A stretch of DNA of 64,000 bases from the NCBI GenBank assembly GCA_964500205.1, contig CAZCNS010000012.1, positions 62,001 through 126,000 on the forward strand, read 5' to 3'. Under the pieces are notes generated by a model, which saw only the letters and a list, made by a program, of their open reading frames with translations, ran no database searches and was not told the origin of the DNA. Origin of the DNA: UBA10329 sp964500205. GTDB lineage: Bacteria; Bacteroidota; Bacteroidia; UBA10329. The translations under genes were made by a program, and so were the position numbers. This document shows, one piece after another, positions 1-8,160 of this stretch. The first letter of the stretch is position 1. Every line of letters begins with the position of its first letter.

Positions 1-2
1 CA

Positions 3-401
3 AAAAAGGAACAGGAAGAAAAGCTCGAAGAGCTGCTTTCAGAGTTCGGCCTCAACCACGTGCGTACCAATCGTGGCGACCTGCTTTCGGGCGGTGAGAG
101 GCGAAGGACGGAGATAGCCCGCGCCTTGGCAGTGGACCCCAGTTTCATCCTGCTCGATGAACCATTCGCAGGCGTGGATCCCATAGCGGTAGAGGACATT
201 CAAGAGATTGTCGCAAAGCTCAGGCTCCGCAACATCGGCATCCTCATCACCGACCACAATGTGCATGAGACCCTCACCATTACCGACCGCTCCTACCTGC
301 TCTTCGAGGGCAGCATACTTAAGGCGGGCACAGCGGAGGAACTGGCCAATGACGAGCAGGTGCGAAGGGTTTACCTCGGTCAGAACTTCGTGTTGCGATG
401 A
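3..401 (+). CDS. lptB: LptB, LPS export ABC transporter ATPase (C-terminal part)
   Basis: This is the 3' part of a gene entering from the left edge; the frame is open from base 3 with no start in the window. It encodes the ATPase that powers transport of lipopolysaccharide from the inner membrane to the outer membrane through the LptBFGC complex in the cytoplasm. Visible motifs are the ABC signature LLSGGERRR, Walker B FILLDEPFAGVDP and the H-loop ILITDHNV, in the order expected for LptB. The FAGVDPIAVEDIQ segment and the tail YLGQNF are typical of LptB rather than of other ABC ATPases. It converges on and overlaps the glycosyltransferase gene by 22 bases. The call is secure although the N-terminal half is outside the window. 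Confidence 0.93.
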   Translation, partial: KKEQEEKLEELLSEFGLNHVRTNRGDLLSGGERRRTEIARALAVDPSFILLDEPFAGVDPIAVEDIQEIVAKLRLRNIGILITDHNVHETLTITDRSYLLFEGSILKAGTAEELANDEQVRRVYLGQNFVLR

Positions 402-1477
402 GGCTGTTCTTTTCTGAAAAGCGAAAGGAAATTCTCTGAGTTGCTTTTTACGGAGTAACGGCTCACCACTGTGTCCCTTGCTGCTGCCGACCTTTTGGCA
501 AGACGCTCTGTCGATGAGAGAATGCTGCGTAGGCAGGTCTCCCACTCAGCCTCGGTGGCGCATACCCAGCCGTTGATCCCATGGCTCACTATCTCGGTGT
601 TCACGCCCACTGGCGACACGATGGCCGGAATGCCCAAGGCCATGTACTGCAATGCTTTGAATCCGCACTTTCCTCTTGCCCAGCGGTCATCCTCCAGCGG
701 CATGATTCCCACATCCATCCGCAGGAGGTCTTCGATCTCGGTGGCCTTGTTCCAAGGCACGAACGAGAGCGACCGCAATGCGAAGTCGGGAGCGCGGTCG
801 GCTATCACCAGAAAAGTGAAATCGAACTCTTGTTCCAATCGTTGGAGTGCAGGTACCACATGGTCGAGGTATCGGATGGTGGAGTGCGTGCCCGTCCACC
901 CTATCACTGGCTTTCCTGAACAGAACGCCTTGGTGCGGTTGTGCAGCCCATTGGTGTCGATGGTTGTAGGATTGATCACCGCGTTGGAGTTGAACCGCGT
1001 TGCGTGGTCGCGCAGATAGGCGTTGCCGCAGCTCACCACGTTGGCATACCCGCTGGTGGTCTCCGCGTTGCCGTATCGCTTGAAGTGGGTGATGATGCTG
1101 TTCGATGTCGAGGCGTTCGGAATCCAGATGGCATCGTCAAAATCGAAGATGACGCGCTTGCGAAGTATTTTCGAAACGATAAACTCGAACACTGGCGGCC
1201 CCACTGGCGCTGCCTCCCGATGAATGAACACCATGTCGCATTGGGCCGCGGTCACCATGTCCCGCACCCGCTTACACAGGCCCCAGATCACTTTACCTGT
1301 CTTTTTGAGGAAAAAACCAGGACGGTACAGGATCAGCATCGCCTCGTCATCGAGAAATGGACGGGTCACTACCTCATGCTCATGCTCCCTCAGCAGTCCG
1401 AAATACTGCTCGAACCTGAAACGCTGACTGGGCGCGACACCAAGAGGATAGGGTACGAGGAAAAGGATGCGGGCCAT
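380..1477 (-). CDS. Glycosyltransferase, GT4-like
   Basis: A 365-residue protein with the layout of a two-domain GT-B glycosyltransferase. The N-terminal part MARILFLVPYPLGVAPSQR resembles the first Rossmann strand and loop of GT4 enzymes. The C-terminal half holds the nucleotide-sugar region, with GFKALQYMALGIPAIVSP followed by VSHGINGW, the usual acidic/glycine-rich signature. It probably transfers a sugar in surface polysaccharide or glycolipid assembly, but neither donor nor acceptor can be read from the sequence. A TACATTTG box lies just upstream of the ATG. The gene is convergent with lptB, so a shared role is not implied. Confidence 0.8.
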   Translation of the reverse strand: MARILFLVPYPLGVAPSQRFRFEQYFGLLREHEHEVVTRPFLDDEAMLILYRPGFFLKKTGKVIWGLCKRVRDMVTAAQCDMVFIHREAAPVGPPVFEFIVSKILRKRVIFDFDDAIWIPNASTSNSIITHFKRYGNAETTSGYANVVSCGNAYLRDHATRFNSNAVINPTTIDTNGLHNRTKAFCSGKPVIGWTGTHSTIRYLDHVVPALQRLEQEFDFTFLVIADRAPDFALRSLSFVPWNKATEIEDLLRMDVGIMPLEDDRWARGKCGFKALQYMALGIPAIVSPVGVNTEIVSHGINGWVCATEAEWETCLRSILSSTERLAKRSAAARDTVVSRYSVKSNSENFLSLFRKEQPHRNTKF

Positions 1478-1487
1478 GGCTCAGGGA

Positions 1488-1495
1488 CAAATGTA
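1488..1495 (-). promoter_or_regulatory. -7 box TACATTTG upstream of the glycosyltransferase
   Basis: On the minus strand the sequence reads TACATTTG, a match to the Bacteroidota -7 consensus TAnnTTTG, ending 10 bases before the ATG of the glycosyltransferase. A clear -33 TTTG at the usual spacing is not evident. The call rests on the motif and its position only. Confidence 0.45.
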
Positions 1496-1528
1496 GCCTT
1501 GGCAGGTCACGTGTTCACCAAGGCCATC

Positions 1529-2461
1529 TCAGGCTCGCAGGGAGTGGAAGTCCACATCCCACAGCGATACCGTGCGGTCGTCCGATACGGAGATGAGTGT
1601 GCGGTCGTCTTTCCACAGCAGACGGTTGACTGATGTGCCGTGTCCGGCATGGCTTCCTCGGTCTATGGTCTTCAGGCTGCGCGGCCCATCCGGGTCCCAG
1701 ATGCGGATGCTCTTGTCCTTGCTGCACGTGGCGAACACATCGCCCGAGGGGCGGAAGAGAATGTCGTTCACCGTGTACATGTGCGGGATGATGTCGGTGG
1801 CAGGCGCGTAGCCCTCGCTCACGTCATACGTTCGTAAGTGTGCATCACGGCCTGATGTGTACAGCAGTTTTCCGTCTGGGGAATAGTTCACCGTGAAAAC
1901 CGAGTTGCTGGCATCTGTAATGGTGAGCAGGACGCGCAGATCCTCTGTGCTGAGGATGCGCACCGTGTGGTCGGAGCTGCCGATGGCCAATTCGGTGCGC
2001 GCAGGGTTCAGTGCCATTGCGCGCAGCGATTTATCAGACACCTTCACTTTCGATATCGTTCTCCACTCACGGAGGTTCACCACGTGAAGCACACCGTCCC
2101 CGCAGGCCACGAAGAGGAGGTCGTCCATGGCCTGCATGGCGAATATGGCCGATGATGTGAGCGAGAGGCTTCGCACTTGTCTGCGCTCCTTCGGATCGAT
2201 GAGGTGAATGCCGTCAAAGTTCTGCCCTACGATCAGCAGGCCGTCCATCGGCAGATGGTGAAGCGCATAGACGGTGGCATTCATCTTGGCCACCACCTCA
2301 CCGTTGTCGGGGTCGGAGGTGCGCCATTGCACCACCATGCCATCGGCCCCGGCCGTCCAGAAAAGGTCGCTCCCCTCATCTCCTGCAATGGTGTAGATGC
2401 AGTCTTGATGCCCTTGGCACGTGGCGATCTTGGTCACTTCCGGTATCGCGATGTTGCCCAT
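1529..2461 (-). CDS. WD40 repeat protein
   Basis: A 310-residue protein made almost entirely of WD40 repeats that would form a beta-propeller. Repeat-type endings such as DGMVVQWRTSD, DHTVRILST, DKSIRIWDPDG and DRTVSLWDVD recur about every 40 residues, giving seven likely blades. There is no signal peptide or membrane segment, so it is probably a cytoplasmic scaffold. Specific partners cannot be inferred. It is divergent from hisD, sharing an intergenic stretch of about 120 bases, and lies behind the glycosyltransferase-lptB pair without operon linkage. Confidence 0.85.
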   Translation of the reverse strand: MGNIAIPEVTKIATCQGHQDCIYTIAGDEGSDLFWTAGADGMVVQWRTSDPDNGEVVAKMNATVYALHHLPMDGLLIVGQNFDGIHLIDPKERRQVRSLSLTSSAIFAMQAMDDLLFVACGDGVLHVVNLREWRTISKVKVSDKSLRAMALNPARTELAIGSSDHTVRILSTEDLRVLLTITDASNSVFTVNYSPDGKLLYTSGRDAHLRTYDVSEGYAPATDIIPHMYTVNDILFRPSGDVFATCSKDKSIRIWDPDGPRSLKTIDRGSHAGHGTSVNRLLWKDDRTLISVSDDRTVSLWDVDFHSLRA

Positions 2462-2580
2462 GGCGCAAAATTCATCGATCGGAACGCTTCCCCGACACGC
2501 ACTCGCGACATCCTTCCATCATTACACCGGGCCATCCCGACTTCGCATCGCACCTTTGCATTTCTCAAAAATGACCACTG

Positions 2581-3867
2581 GTGAAAAGACATCTTTTTCC
2601 TGATAGAAACGAATGGGACGGCCTTCTGAAACGTCCCATACACAAGGCCGCAGACCTCGATGTCATTGTGCGTGAGGTGTTTGAGGCGGTGAGCAGCAAT
2701 GGCGATGAGGCGGTGCTGCGCTACACAGAGAAGTTCGACAAAGTGGTTCCCTATGCGCTTCGGGTGACTGAGGATGCGGTCGCTGATGCCGCACTTGATG
2801 TGCCAAAAGGGTTGCAGGATGCCATTCGCATGGCCGCAGGCAACATTGAGCGCTTCCATGCCTCGCAACGATTGGAGAGCACGGTGGTCGAGACCACTCC
2901 TGGTGTGCAATGCTGGCGCGAAGAGCGGCCTATCGAGCGGGTCGGCATCTACATTCCGGGAGGCACTGCACCGCTTTTCTCTACCGTGCTGATGCTGGGA
3001 ATTCCCGCAAAACTGGCAGGATGCTCAGAGGTTGTGCTATGCACGCCTCCCGACCGCGAGGGCCGCATCCATCCTGCTATCCTGTTCTGTGCGCATCTCT
3101 TGGGCATAACGAAGGTGTTCGCAGTGGGTGGCATTCAAGCCATAGCCGCGATGACTTTGGGTACCGAAACCATTCCCTCAGTTTACAAGATTTTCGGGCC
3201 GGGCAATCAATTCGTCACAGCCGCCAAGCAGCACGCACAGCGCATGGGCGTGGCCATCGACATGCCTGCTGGCCCTTCGGAGTTGCTTGTCATGGCCGAT
3301 GACACGGCCGACCCCGCCTTCGTGGCCGCAGACCTGCTCTCTCAGGCCGAGCATGGCGCTGATAGTCAGGTGATCCTTGTCAGCACCTCACAGCGGCTGG
3401 TCGATAGGGTGGAGGAGGAGCTCTCCGTACAGCTGGAGGCGCTTCCCCGGAAGGAGATGGCCCGCGAGGCATTGACCCACTCCAAGGCCATCATACTCGC
3501 TACAGACCGCGAATGTCTTGATCTCATTAACTCCTATGGCCCTGAGCATTTCATCCTCTGTTGCGAGCAGGAGGAGTTGTTCATTTCCGGTATTGTGAAT
3601 GCAGGCTCGGTGTTCATCGGCAACTACACGCCCGAAAGTGCTGGCGACTATGCATCTGGCACCAATCATACACTGCCAACCAATGGATTCGCCAAGGCTT
3701 ATAGCGGGGTCAACTTGCAGTCGTTCACGCGGTCGGTCACTTTTCAGCGCATCAGTGCCGAAGGCATTGTGAATATTGGCCCCGCCATCGAGCAAATGGC
3801 AGCTGCCGAGGGTTTGCAAGCGCATCGCAATGCGGTGACCTTGCGACTGGCCGCGTTGAAAGCGTAG
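2581..3867 (+). CDS. hisD: Histidinol dehydrogenase
   Basis: This encodes the last enzyme of histidine biosynthesis, the two-step NAD-dependent oxidation of L-histidinol to L-histidine. The 428-residue length is normal. Visible are the zinc-site segments LLSQAEHGADSQ and AGDYASGTNHTLPT, the catalytic YGPEHFIL with the Glu-His pair, and the final ligand histidine in LQAHRNAVTLRL. The GTG at 2581 is chosen because a stop codon lies in frame at 2572 and the N-terminus then matches the family. A CACCTTTG sequence, close to a -7 box, lies at 2551-2558. It stands alone: no other his genes are adjacent, so the pathway genes must be elsewhere or absent. Confidence 0.95.
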   Translation: MKRHLFPDRNEWDGLLKRPIHKAADLDVIVREVFEAVSSNGDEAVLRYTEKFDKVVPYALRVTEDAVADAALDVPKGLQDAIRMAAGNIERFHASQRLESTVVETTPGVQCWREERPIERVGIYIPGGTAPLFSTVLMLGIPAKLAGCSEVVLCTPPDREGRIHPAILFCAHLLGITKVFAVGGIQAIAAMTLGTETIPSVYKIFGPGNQFVTAAKQHAQRMGVAIDMPAGPSELLVMADDTADPAFVAADLLSQAEHGADSQVILVSTSQRLVDRVEEELSVQLEALPRKEMAREALTHSKAIILATDRECLDLINSYGPEHFILCCEQEELFISGIVNAGSVFIGNYTPESAGDYASGTNHTLPTNGFAKAYSGVNLQSFTRSVTFQRISAEGIVNIGPAIEQMAAAEGLQAHRNAVTLRLAALKA

Positions 3868-3989
3868 AGGATGCTTCGCTCCTCCATGAATCCGAAGTGA
3901 GCGCTTTATCCAAAGGGCTGAACCTATTGCGGTGGGTTTGATGAGCACTTCTACTACCCCCACAGCCTGTCCCGCAATGGCGGGAGACC

Positions 3990-4673
3990 CCGCCCGCGCG
4001 AGGCTGCGCCTCGTGCGTACTATTCGGAACCGTCCTCGGTTCCAAATCCCAATAGCCGTATTTTCACGCCATGTCCACACGCTACAAGACATGGCCAGGC
4101 CAGCTTTACTACACTACCACAACGGTGGTCGGTTGGATAGACGTTTTCACACGGCAACAGTATGTGGACATCCTTTATGACAGCATCCGCTATTGCCAGC
4201 AGCACAAAGAGTTGGAACTGTACGCCTATGTCATCATGCCCAATCACTTCCACCTCATCTGCCGCACACAGGAGAATGCGCTCAACTTTGTGATGCGCGA
4301 CCTCAAGAGCTTCACGGCCCGCACCATTGTCAAGACCGTGGACACCAACCTGCATGAAAGCCGCAGGGAATGGCTCATGCACATGTTCAGATACTATGGC
4401 CGTGGCAGTGCCAACAACAGGGACTATCAGTTCTGGCAGCACGGCAATCATCCCATCGAACTGCGCAGCAATGCGGTTTTCTGGCAGAAACTGCGCTACC
4501 TGCACAATAACCCCGTGAAGGCAGGCATCGTTACCGAGCCGCATCATTACCTTCACAGCAGTGCCCACCCCGACCGGAGACTTGATGTACTTGACATTGT
4601 TTGAAATGATGAATAAAATGCTGACGAGGACGTCAGCCAATAGAACGCACGAGGCGCAGCCTCGCGCGGGCGG
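3990..4673 (+). mobile_element. RAYT element, copy 1
   Basis: A 684-bp unit bounded by perfect 28-bp terminal inverted repeats at 3990-4017 and 4646-4673. Each repeat itself contains a small hairpin, GAGGC-TGC-GCCTC. It carries a single gene, the HUH transposase at 4071-4604. Upstream of the left end at 3971-3985 is another small hairpin (CCCGC-AATG-GCGGG). The structure fits the REP-associated tyrosine transposase family, where the enzyme acts on palindromes flanking its gene. It lies about 120 bases after hisD. Confidence 0.85.
4071..4604 (+). CDS. REP-associated tyrosine transposase (copy 1)
   Basis: A 177-residue single-domain HUH endonuclease of the Y1/IS200-like, RAYT type. The motif MPNHFHLI contains the HUH metal-binding pair HFH, and the downstream RYLHNNPVKAGIV carries the likely nucleophilic tyrosine. 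RAYTs cut and join single-stranded DNA at REP palindromes, which matches the palindromic ends of this element. The start ATG follows CACGCC and is identical in all three copies. The protein is identical to those at 5487-6020 and 7326-7859. Large open frames on the opposite strand of all three copies are shadows. Confidence 0.92.
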   Translation: MSTRYKTWPGQLYYTTTTVVGWIDVFTRQQYVDILYDSIRYCQQHKELELYAYVIMPNHFHLICRTQENALNFVMRDLKSFTARTIVKTVDTNLHESRREWLMHMFRYYGRGSANNRDYQFWQHGNHPIELRSNAVFWQKLRYLHNNPVKAGIVTEPHHYLHSSAHPDRRLDVLDIV

Positions 4674-4731
4674 ATTCTTCAGTGTATCAAATTTATCAAT
4701 GGAATCAGCCGCTGCATTAAAGTTAAGTGAA

Positions 4732-5199
4732 ATGAACACTTACAAATTGACTTCATGGTCAGTCGTAATTATACTGATTGCAATTTACAGTTGCAATCCG
4801 CCTGAAACCATGCGTATTAGCCATCAAAATGCAATTGGCACGTACGTGTGTAATGCGAGGCACGGAGTAGAAATCCTTGTGTTAGAACAGGACTCAACAT
4901 ATATTTATGAAATTAGAGATATTAATGGCGAGTACTATATTTTCGATGGAAGGTGGTGCGGCCCAGTCAAATACACCAGATCGAATGTCCCCGGACTCGC
5001 CTTTGTATTTTATGAATGGCCGATAGACTACATGCTATATCAAAAATCATTTTCTGACTATGAAGAGAATCGTAGGAAAGGAAGAAAGATAGATTACCAA
5101 ATCCAGATGGTTATCAAGCGAGTGGATTCAGAGTGGACATATGTACTTGAAAGAAGCCCTGAATTTACAGGTACTGATTTTATAAAGCAACGACAATAA
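4732..5199 (+). CDS. Hypothetical lipoprotein
   Basis: A 155-residue protein of unknown function. The start ATG at 4732 is chosen because it begins a short signal sequence, MNTYKLTSWSVVIILIAIYS, followed directly by cysteine, which looks like a lipoprotein processing site although the lipobox is not canonical. The mature part has no recognised domain. It contains several Tyr/Trp-rich beta-type stretches (YIYEIRDINGEYYIF). The gene is AT-rich compared with the flanking transposases and sits between RAYT copies 1 and 2 in the accessory region. The frame is also open backwards into the RAYT end, but that part is not credible protein. Confidence 0.55.
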   Translation: MNTYKLTSWSVVIILIAIYSCNPPETMRISHQNAIGTYVCNARHGVEILVLEQDSTYIYEIRDINGEYYIFDGRWCGPVKYTRSNVPGLAFVFYEWPIDYMLYQKSFSDYEENRRKGRKIDYQIQMVIKRVDSEWTYVLERSPEFTGTDFIKQRQ

Positions 5200-5242
5200 T
5201 CGTGTTTCGGATTAAATATTTATTGCGTGCCAAGCCAAAGGT

Positions 5243-5403
5243 GATGGCGCAAGTTTGAAACTTGTGTCGGTGGTTTTTGCTCGGAGATTGTGAAAAATAA
5301 AGTTGGTAAATGCTTTTGATACCATTTAAATGTCTTAATGCCGCATGGGTATTCCCTTGAGGTATCATGCCGTTATAGGTTTCAACGAGCGTGAAACGCG
5401 ACA
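5243..5403 (+). repeat. 161-bp repeat, copy A, with REP-type palindrome
   Basis: This segment matches 6653-6813 base for base without gaps and with about seven differences by eye. It starts with the palindrome GCGCAAGTTTGAAACTTG at 5248-5265 and ends with GTGAAACGCGACA. RAYT copy 2 begins three bases after it. The palindrome type resembles dispersed repeats near RHS-like genes in Bacteroidota. No protein is credible here. Confidence 0.75.
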
Positions 5404-5405
5404 CC

Positions 5406-6110
5406 CCGCCCGCGCGAGGCTGCGCCTCGTGCGTACTATTCGGAACCGTCCTCGGTTCCAAATCCCAATAGCCGTATTTTCACGCCATGTCCACACGCTA
5501 CAAGACATGGCCAGGCCAGCTTTACTACACTACCACAACGGTGGTCGGTTGGATAGACGTTTTCACACGGCAACAGTATGTGGACATCCTTTATGACAGC
5601 ATCCGCTATTGCCAGCAGCACAAAGAGTTGGAACTGTACGCCTATGTCATCATGCCCAATCACTTCCACCTCATCTGCCGCACACAGGAGAATGCGCTCA
5701 ACTTTGTGATGCGCGACCTCAAGAGCTTCACGGCCCGCACCATTGTCAAGACCGTGGACACCAACCTGCATGAAAGCCGCAGGGAATGGCTCATGCACAT
5801 GTTCAGATACTATGGCCGTGGCAGTGCCAACAACAGGGACTATCAGTTCTGGCAGCACGGCAATCATCCCATCGAACTGCGCAGCAATGCGGTTTTCTGG
5901 CAGAAACTGCGCTACCTGCACAATAACCCCGTGAAGGCAGGCATCGTTACCGAGCCGCATCATTACCTTCACAGCAGTGCCCACCCCGACCGGAGACTTG
6001 ATGTACTTGACATTGTTTGAAATGATGAATAAAATGCTGACGAGGACGTCAGCCAATAGAACGCACTGCCTGCCCCGCAAAAGCGGGGAGGCGCAGCCTC
6101 GCGCGGGCGG
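5406..6110 (+). mobile_element. RAYT element, copy 2 (with 21-bp insertion in right end)
   Basis: The same element as copy 1, starting with the same 28-bp left end at 5406-5433. The right end is interrupted: after CGCAC come 21 extra bases forming a hairpin (CCCCGC-AAAA-GCGGGG at 6073-6088), then the rest of the inverted repeat through 6110. This makes the element 705 bp instead of 684. The transposase gene is unchanged. Confidence 0.83.
5487..6020 (+). CDS. REP-associated tyrosine transposase (copy 2)
   Basis: A second copy of the 177-residue HUH transposase, with identical protein and, as far as can be read, identical DNA to copy 1. It has the HFH metal site in MPNHFHLI and the likely catalytic tyrosine in RYLHNNPVKAG. 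Lack of any divergence points to very recent copying or gene conversion. It sits immediately after repeat copy A. Confidence 0.92.
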   Translation: MSTRYKTWPGQLYYTTTTVVGWIDVFTRQQYVDILYDSIRYCQQHKELELYAYVIMPNHFHLICRTQENALNFVMRDLKSFTARTIVKTVDTNLHESRREWLMHMFRYYGRGSANNRDYQFWQHGNHPIELRSNAVFWQKLRYLHNNPVKAGIVTEPHHYLHSSAHPDRRLDVLDIV

Positions 6111-6185
6111 ACCGCTCATTCTTCCTATTGCACCCCCAGTTAGTACTCACGTGTTTATGCCCGTATTAATGATAAATAAAAAGTA

Positions 6186-6599
6186 ATGATGAAAAAGTTC
6201 ACATTTAACAATAAGAGATCAAGTATTACACATACATTAATGAATATAATGGTTGCAGTATTTGCTAGTACACTCATGTTTGATGTAGAATTTGTTGTCG
6301 ACAAGTATTTGTTGTTTTTATCATCTGCAATTTGCGTATTTATTTACACGATATTTTTGATTAATGAATCGAATAAGACTATTAAAGAAATTATACTGGA
6401 TGAAAAAACAGCTGTATTTACTTTCTTTAATAAAAAGAAAAAAAAATACCCGATTGAAAGAAAAGAACTACAAATAAAGATAGAAAGCGGAAAAATCGCA
6501 TTGTCCCACAAAACGAGAAGTGACTTTAATGGGGTGGCTTATAGGAAAATGATGGACAACCCTTCTGAATGGGATGACTTGGTTAGCAGCATTCAGTGA
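6186..6599 (+). CDS. Small membrane protein of unknown function
   Basis: A 137-residue, AT-rich, lysine-rich protein. Two hydrophobic segments are visible, around residues 15-35 (MNIMVAVFASTLMFDVEF) and 40-58 (YLLFLSSAICVFIYTIFLI), followed by a charged domain that includes FFNKKKKKYPIERKEL. This is the layout of small PH-like-domain membrane proteins, but no family can be named with confidence. A methionine at either 6186 or 6189 could start it. It lies between RAYT copies 2 and 3 and its base composition is unlike the GC-rich core genes, so recent acquisition is likely. Confidence 0.55.
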   Translation: MMKKFTFNNKRSSITHTLMNIMVAVFASTLMFDVEFVVDKYLLFLSSAICVFIYTIFLINESNKTIKEIILDEKTAVFTFFNKKKKKYPIERKELQIKIESGKIALSHKTRSDFNGVAYRKMMDNPSEWDDLVSSIQ

Positions 6600-6613
6600 G
6601 GGGCTTTAGCGAT

Positions 6614-6636
6614 GGCGCAAGTTTGCAACTTGTGCC
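6614..6636 (+). repeat. REP-type palindrome
   Basis: A GGCGCAAGTTTG-CAACTTGTGCC type inverted repeat just after the small membrane protein gene. It is the same family as the palindromes at 5246-5268 and 6656-6678. It may also act as a transcription end signal, but there is no T-run. Confidence 0.6.
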
Positions 6637-6652
6637 CGTGGTTGGCTTTAGC

Positions 6653-6813
6653 GATGGCGCAAGTTTGAAGCTTGTGTCCTTGGTTTTTGCTCGGAGATTG
6701 TGAAAAATAAAGTTGGCAAACGCTTTTGACACCATTTAAATATCTTAATGCCGCATGGGTATTCCCTTGAGGTATCATGCCGTTATAGGTTTCAACGAGC
6801 GTGAAACGCGACA
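6653..6813 (+). repeat. 161-bp repeat, copy B
   Basis: The second copy of the repeat at 5243-5403, about 96 percent identical by eye and without indels, beginning with the palindrome at 6656-6678. Here the sequence continues past the repeat into unrelated DNA instead of into a RAYT. From 6814 to 6976 I see no gene, RNA or further repeat. Confidence 0.75.
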
Positions 6814-6976
6814 TTTGAAACCATAAACGGTATGAGAAGGACGCTGCTGAAAGATCTCCAAAGTGTTCGACTTGTCGCAGTGATCAATCTGCAATCGATA
6901 TTGTGCAACCGATCGGCCTGATGCGGGTAGCTTCCCACGCGTGCGGGACTTTTTGCAGTAATCACCATGGGGACGG

Positions 6977-7244
6977 TCACTTCCCCTTCCGCATCCCCTC
7001 CGCCAGCCGCACCAGTTCTGCGATCTGTTCCGGGGCCAGTCCCTCCAGCATGTCATCCGTCCGCAACTCCTCCACCTCGTTCAGCCCGTTCAGATGGCTC
7101 CTTCCGCTCCCATCATAGGCGAACAGCTCGTTCGGATAGACATCGAACAGCTCGCATAGCCGCGTCATGATGCTGAAGCGCACCATCCGCAGCCGAGGGT
7201 TCAGGATGCTTCGCGCCTCGTCCCTCGTGAATCCGTGCGTCACC
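6977..7244 (-). pseudogene. XRE-like helix-turn-helix protein, truncated by RAYT copy 3
   Basis: The minus-strand frame encodes HGFTRDEARSILNPRLRM, then MTRLCELFDVYPNELFAYDG and an acidic tail ending GMRKGK. This resembles small XRE-family DNA-binding proteins of Bacteroidota, whose helix-turn-helix has exactly this type of second half. The first part, about 20-25 residues, is missing: the coding sequence runs directly into the left end of RAYT copy 3 at 7245, where the frame continues only as nonsense from the inverted repeat. The missing N-terminus is not found on the other side of the element, so a deletion accompanied or followed the insertion. Confidence 0.6.
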
Positions 7245-7928
7245 CCGCCCGCGCGAGGCTGTGCCTCGTGCGTACTATTCGGAACCGTCCTCGGTTCCAA
7301 ATCCCAATAGCCGTATTTTCACGCCATGTCCACACGCTACAAGACATGGCCAGGCCAGCTTTACTACACTACCACAACGGTGGTCGGTTGGATAGACGTT
7401 TTCACACGGCAACAGTATGTGGACATCCTTTATGACAGCATCCGCTATTGCCAGCAGCACAAAGAGTTGGAACTGTACGCCTATGTCATCATGCCCAATC
7501 ACTTCCACCTCATCTGCCGCACACAGGAGAATGCGCTCAACTTTGTGATGCGCGACCTCAAGAGCTTCACGGCCCGCACCATTGTCAAGACCGTGGACAC
7601 CAACCTGCATGAAAGCCGCAGGGAATGGCTCATGCACATGTTCAGATACTATGGCCGTGGCAGTGCCAACAACAGGGACTATCAGTTCTGGCAGCACGGC
7701 AATCATCCCATCGAACTGCGCAGCAATGCGGTTTTCTGGCAGAAACTGCGCTACCTGCACAATAACCCCGTGAAGGCAGGCATCGTTACCGAGCCGCATC
7801 ATTACCTTCACAGCAGTGCCCACCCCGACCGGAGACTTGATGTACTTGACATTGTTTGAAATGATGAATAAAATGCTGACGAGGACGTCAGCCAATAGAA
7901 CGCACGAGGCGCAGCCTCGCGCGGGCGG
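7245..7928 (+). mobile_element. RAYT element, copy 3
   Basis: A 684-bp copy with inverted repeats at 7245-7272 and 7901-7928. The left repeat has one base change (GAGGCTGTGCC instead of GAGGCTGCGCC). That is the only difference from copy 1 that I noticed. It breaks the XRE-like gene on its left. Confidence 0.85.
7326..7859 (+). CDS. REP-associated tyrosine transposase (copy 3)
   Basis: The third identical copy of the 177-residue HUH transposase, with the same HFH and YLHNNPVKAG motifs and the same start as copies 1 and 2. Three intact copies lie within 3.8 kb in the same orientation, so this family has been active recently in this genome. Confidence 0.92.
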   Translation: MSTRYKTWPGQLYYTTTTVVGWIDVFTRQQYVDILYDSIRYCQQHKELELYAYVIMPNHFHLICRTQENALNFVMRDLKSFTARTIVKTVDTNLHESRREWLMHMFRYYGRGSANNRDYQFWQHGNHPIELRSNAVFWQKLRYLHNNPVKAGIVTEPHHYLHSSAHPDRRLDVLDIV

Positions 7929-7937
7929 GTGAATGTA

Positions 7938-8156
7938 ATGTCAATCAATCTCCAACTCCCTGATTTTTTCTACGAAAGCACAAGCGATGATATTAGAAAT
8001 TCCTTGAGGGAGTCGTACCCTAATGCTCGGATTTCAATTTCTGGAGAGAGTGAGAATAATAGCGAGTCATCTGGTCCGGGACAGACGGCAAATAGCATGC
8101 CTTATGGCGTCAGTTTCTCAGGTTCACCAGGTGTTCGTAACCTATCTGAAGACTAA
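7938..8156 (+). CDS. Small hypothetical protein (doubtful)
   Basis: A 72-residue frame starting at ATG 7938, ten bases after the end of RAYT copy 3. It reads MSINLQLPDFFYESTSDDIR followed by a Ser/Gly/Asn-rich tail, and ends four bases before the DUF922 start. No family is recognised. It could be the tail of a gene cut by the transposon, since the frame is open right up to the element end (GTG at 7929). I regard it as possible but weak. Confidence 0.25.
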   Translation: MSINLQLPDFFYESTSDDIRNSLRESYPNARISISGESENNSESSGPGQTANSMPYGVSFSGSPGVRNLSED

Positions 8157-8160
8157 GGAA

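Noticed and set aside
3868..3985. Possible remnant of a second XRE-like gene after hisD, from weak likeness to the region at 7204-7240
   Set aside because: Only about a dozen matching bases with no conserved reading frame; not enough to call.
4020..4739. Long open frame antisense to the RAYT gene, repeated antisense to all three copies
   Set aside because: It is present only because the transposase sequence is copied; it runs into the inverted repeats and resembles no protein. The sense strand has the HUH motifs.
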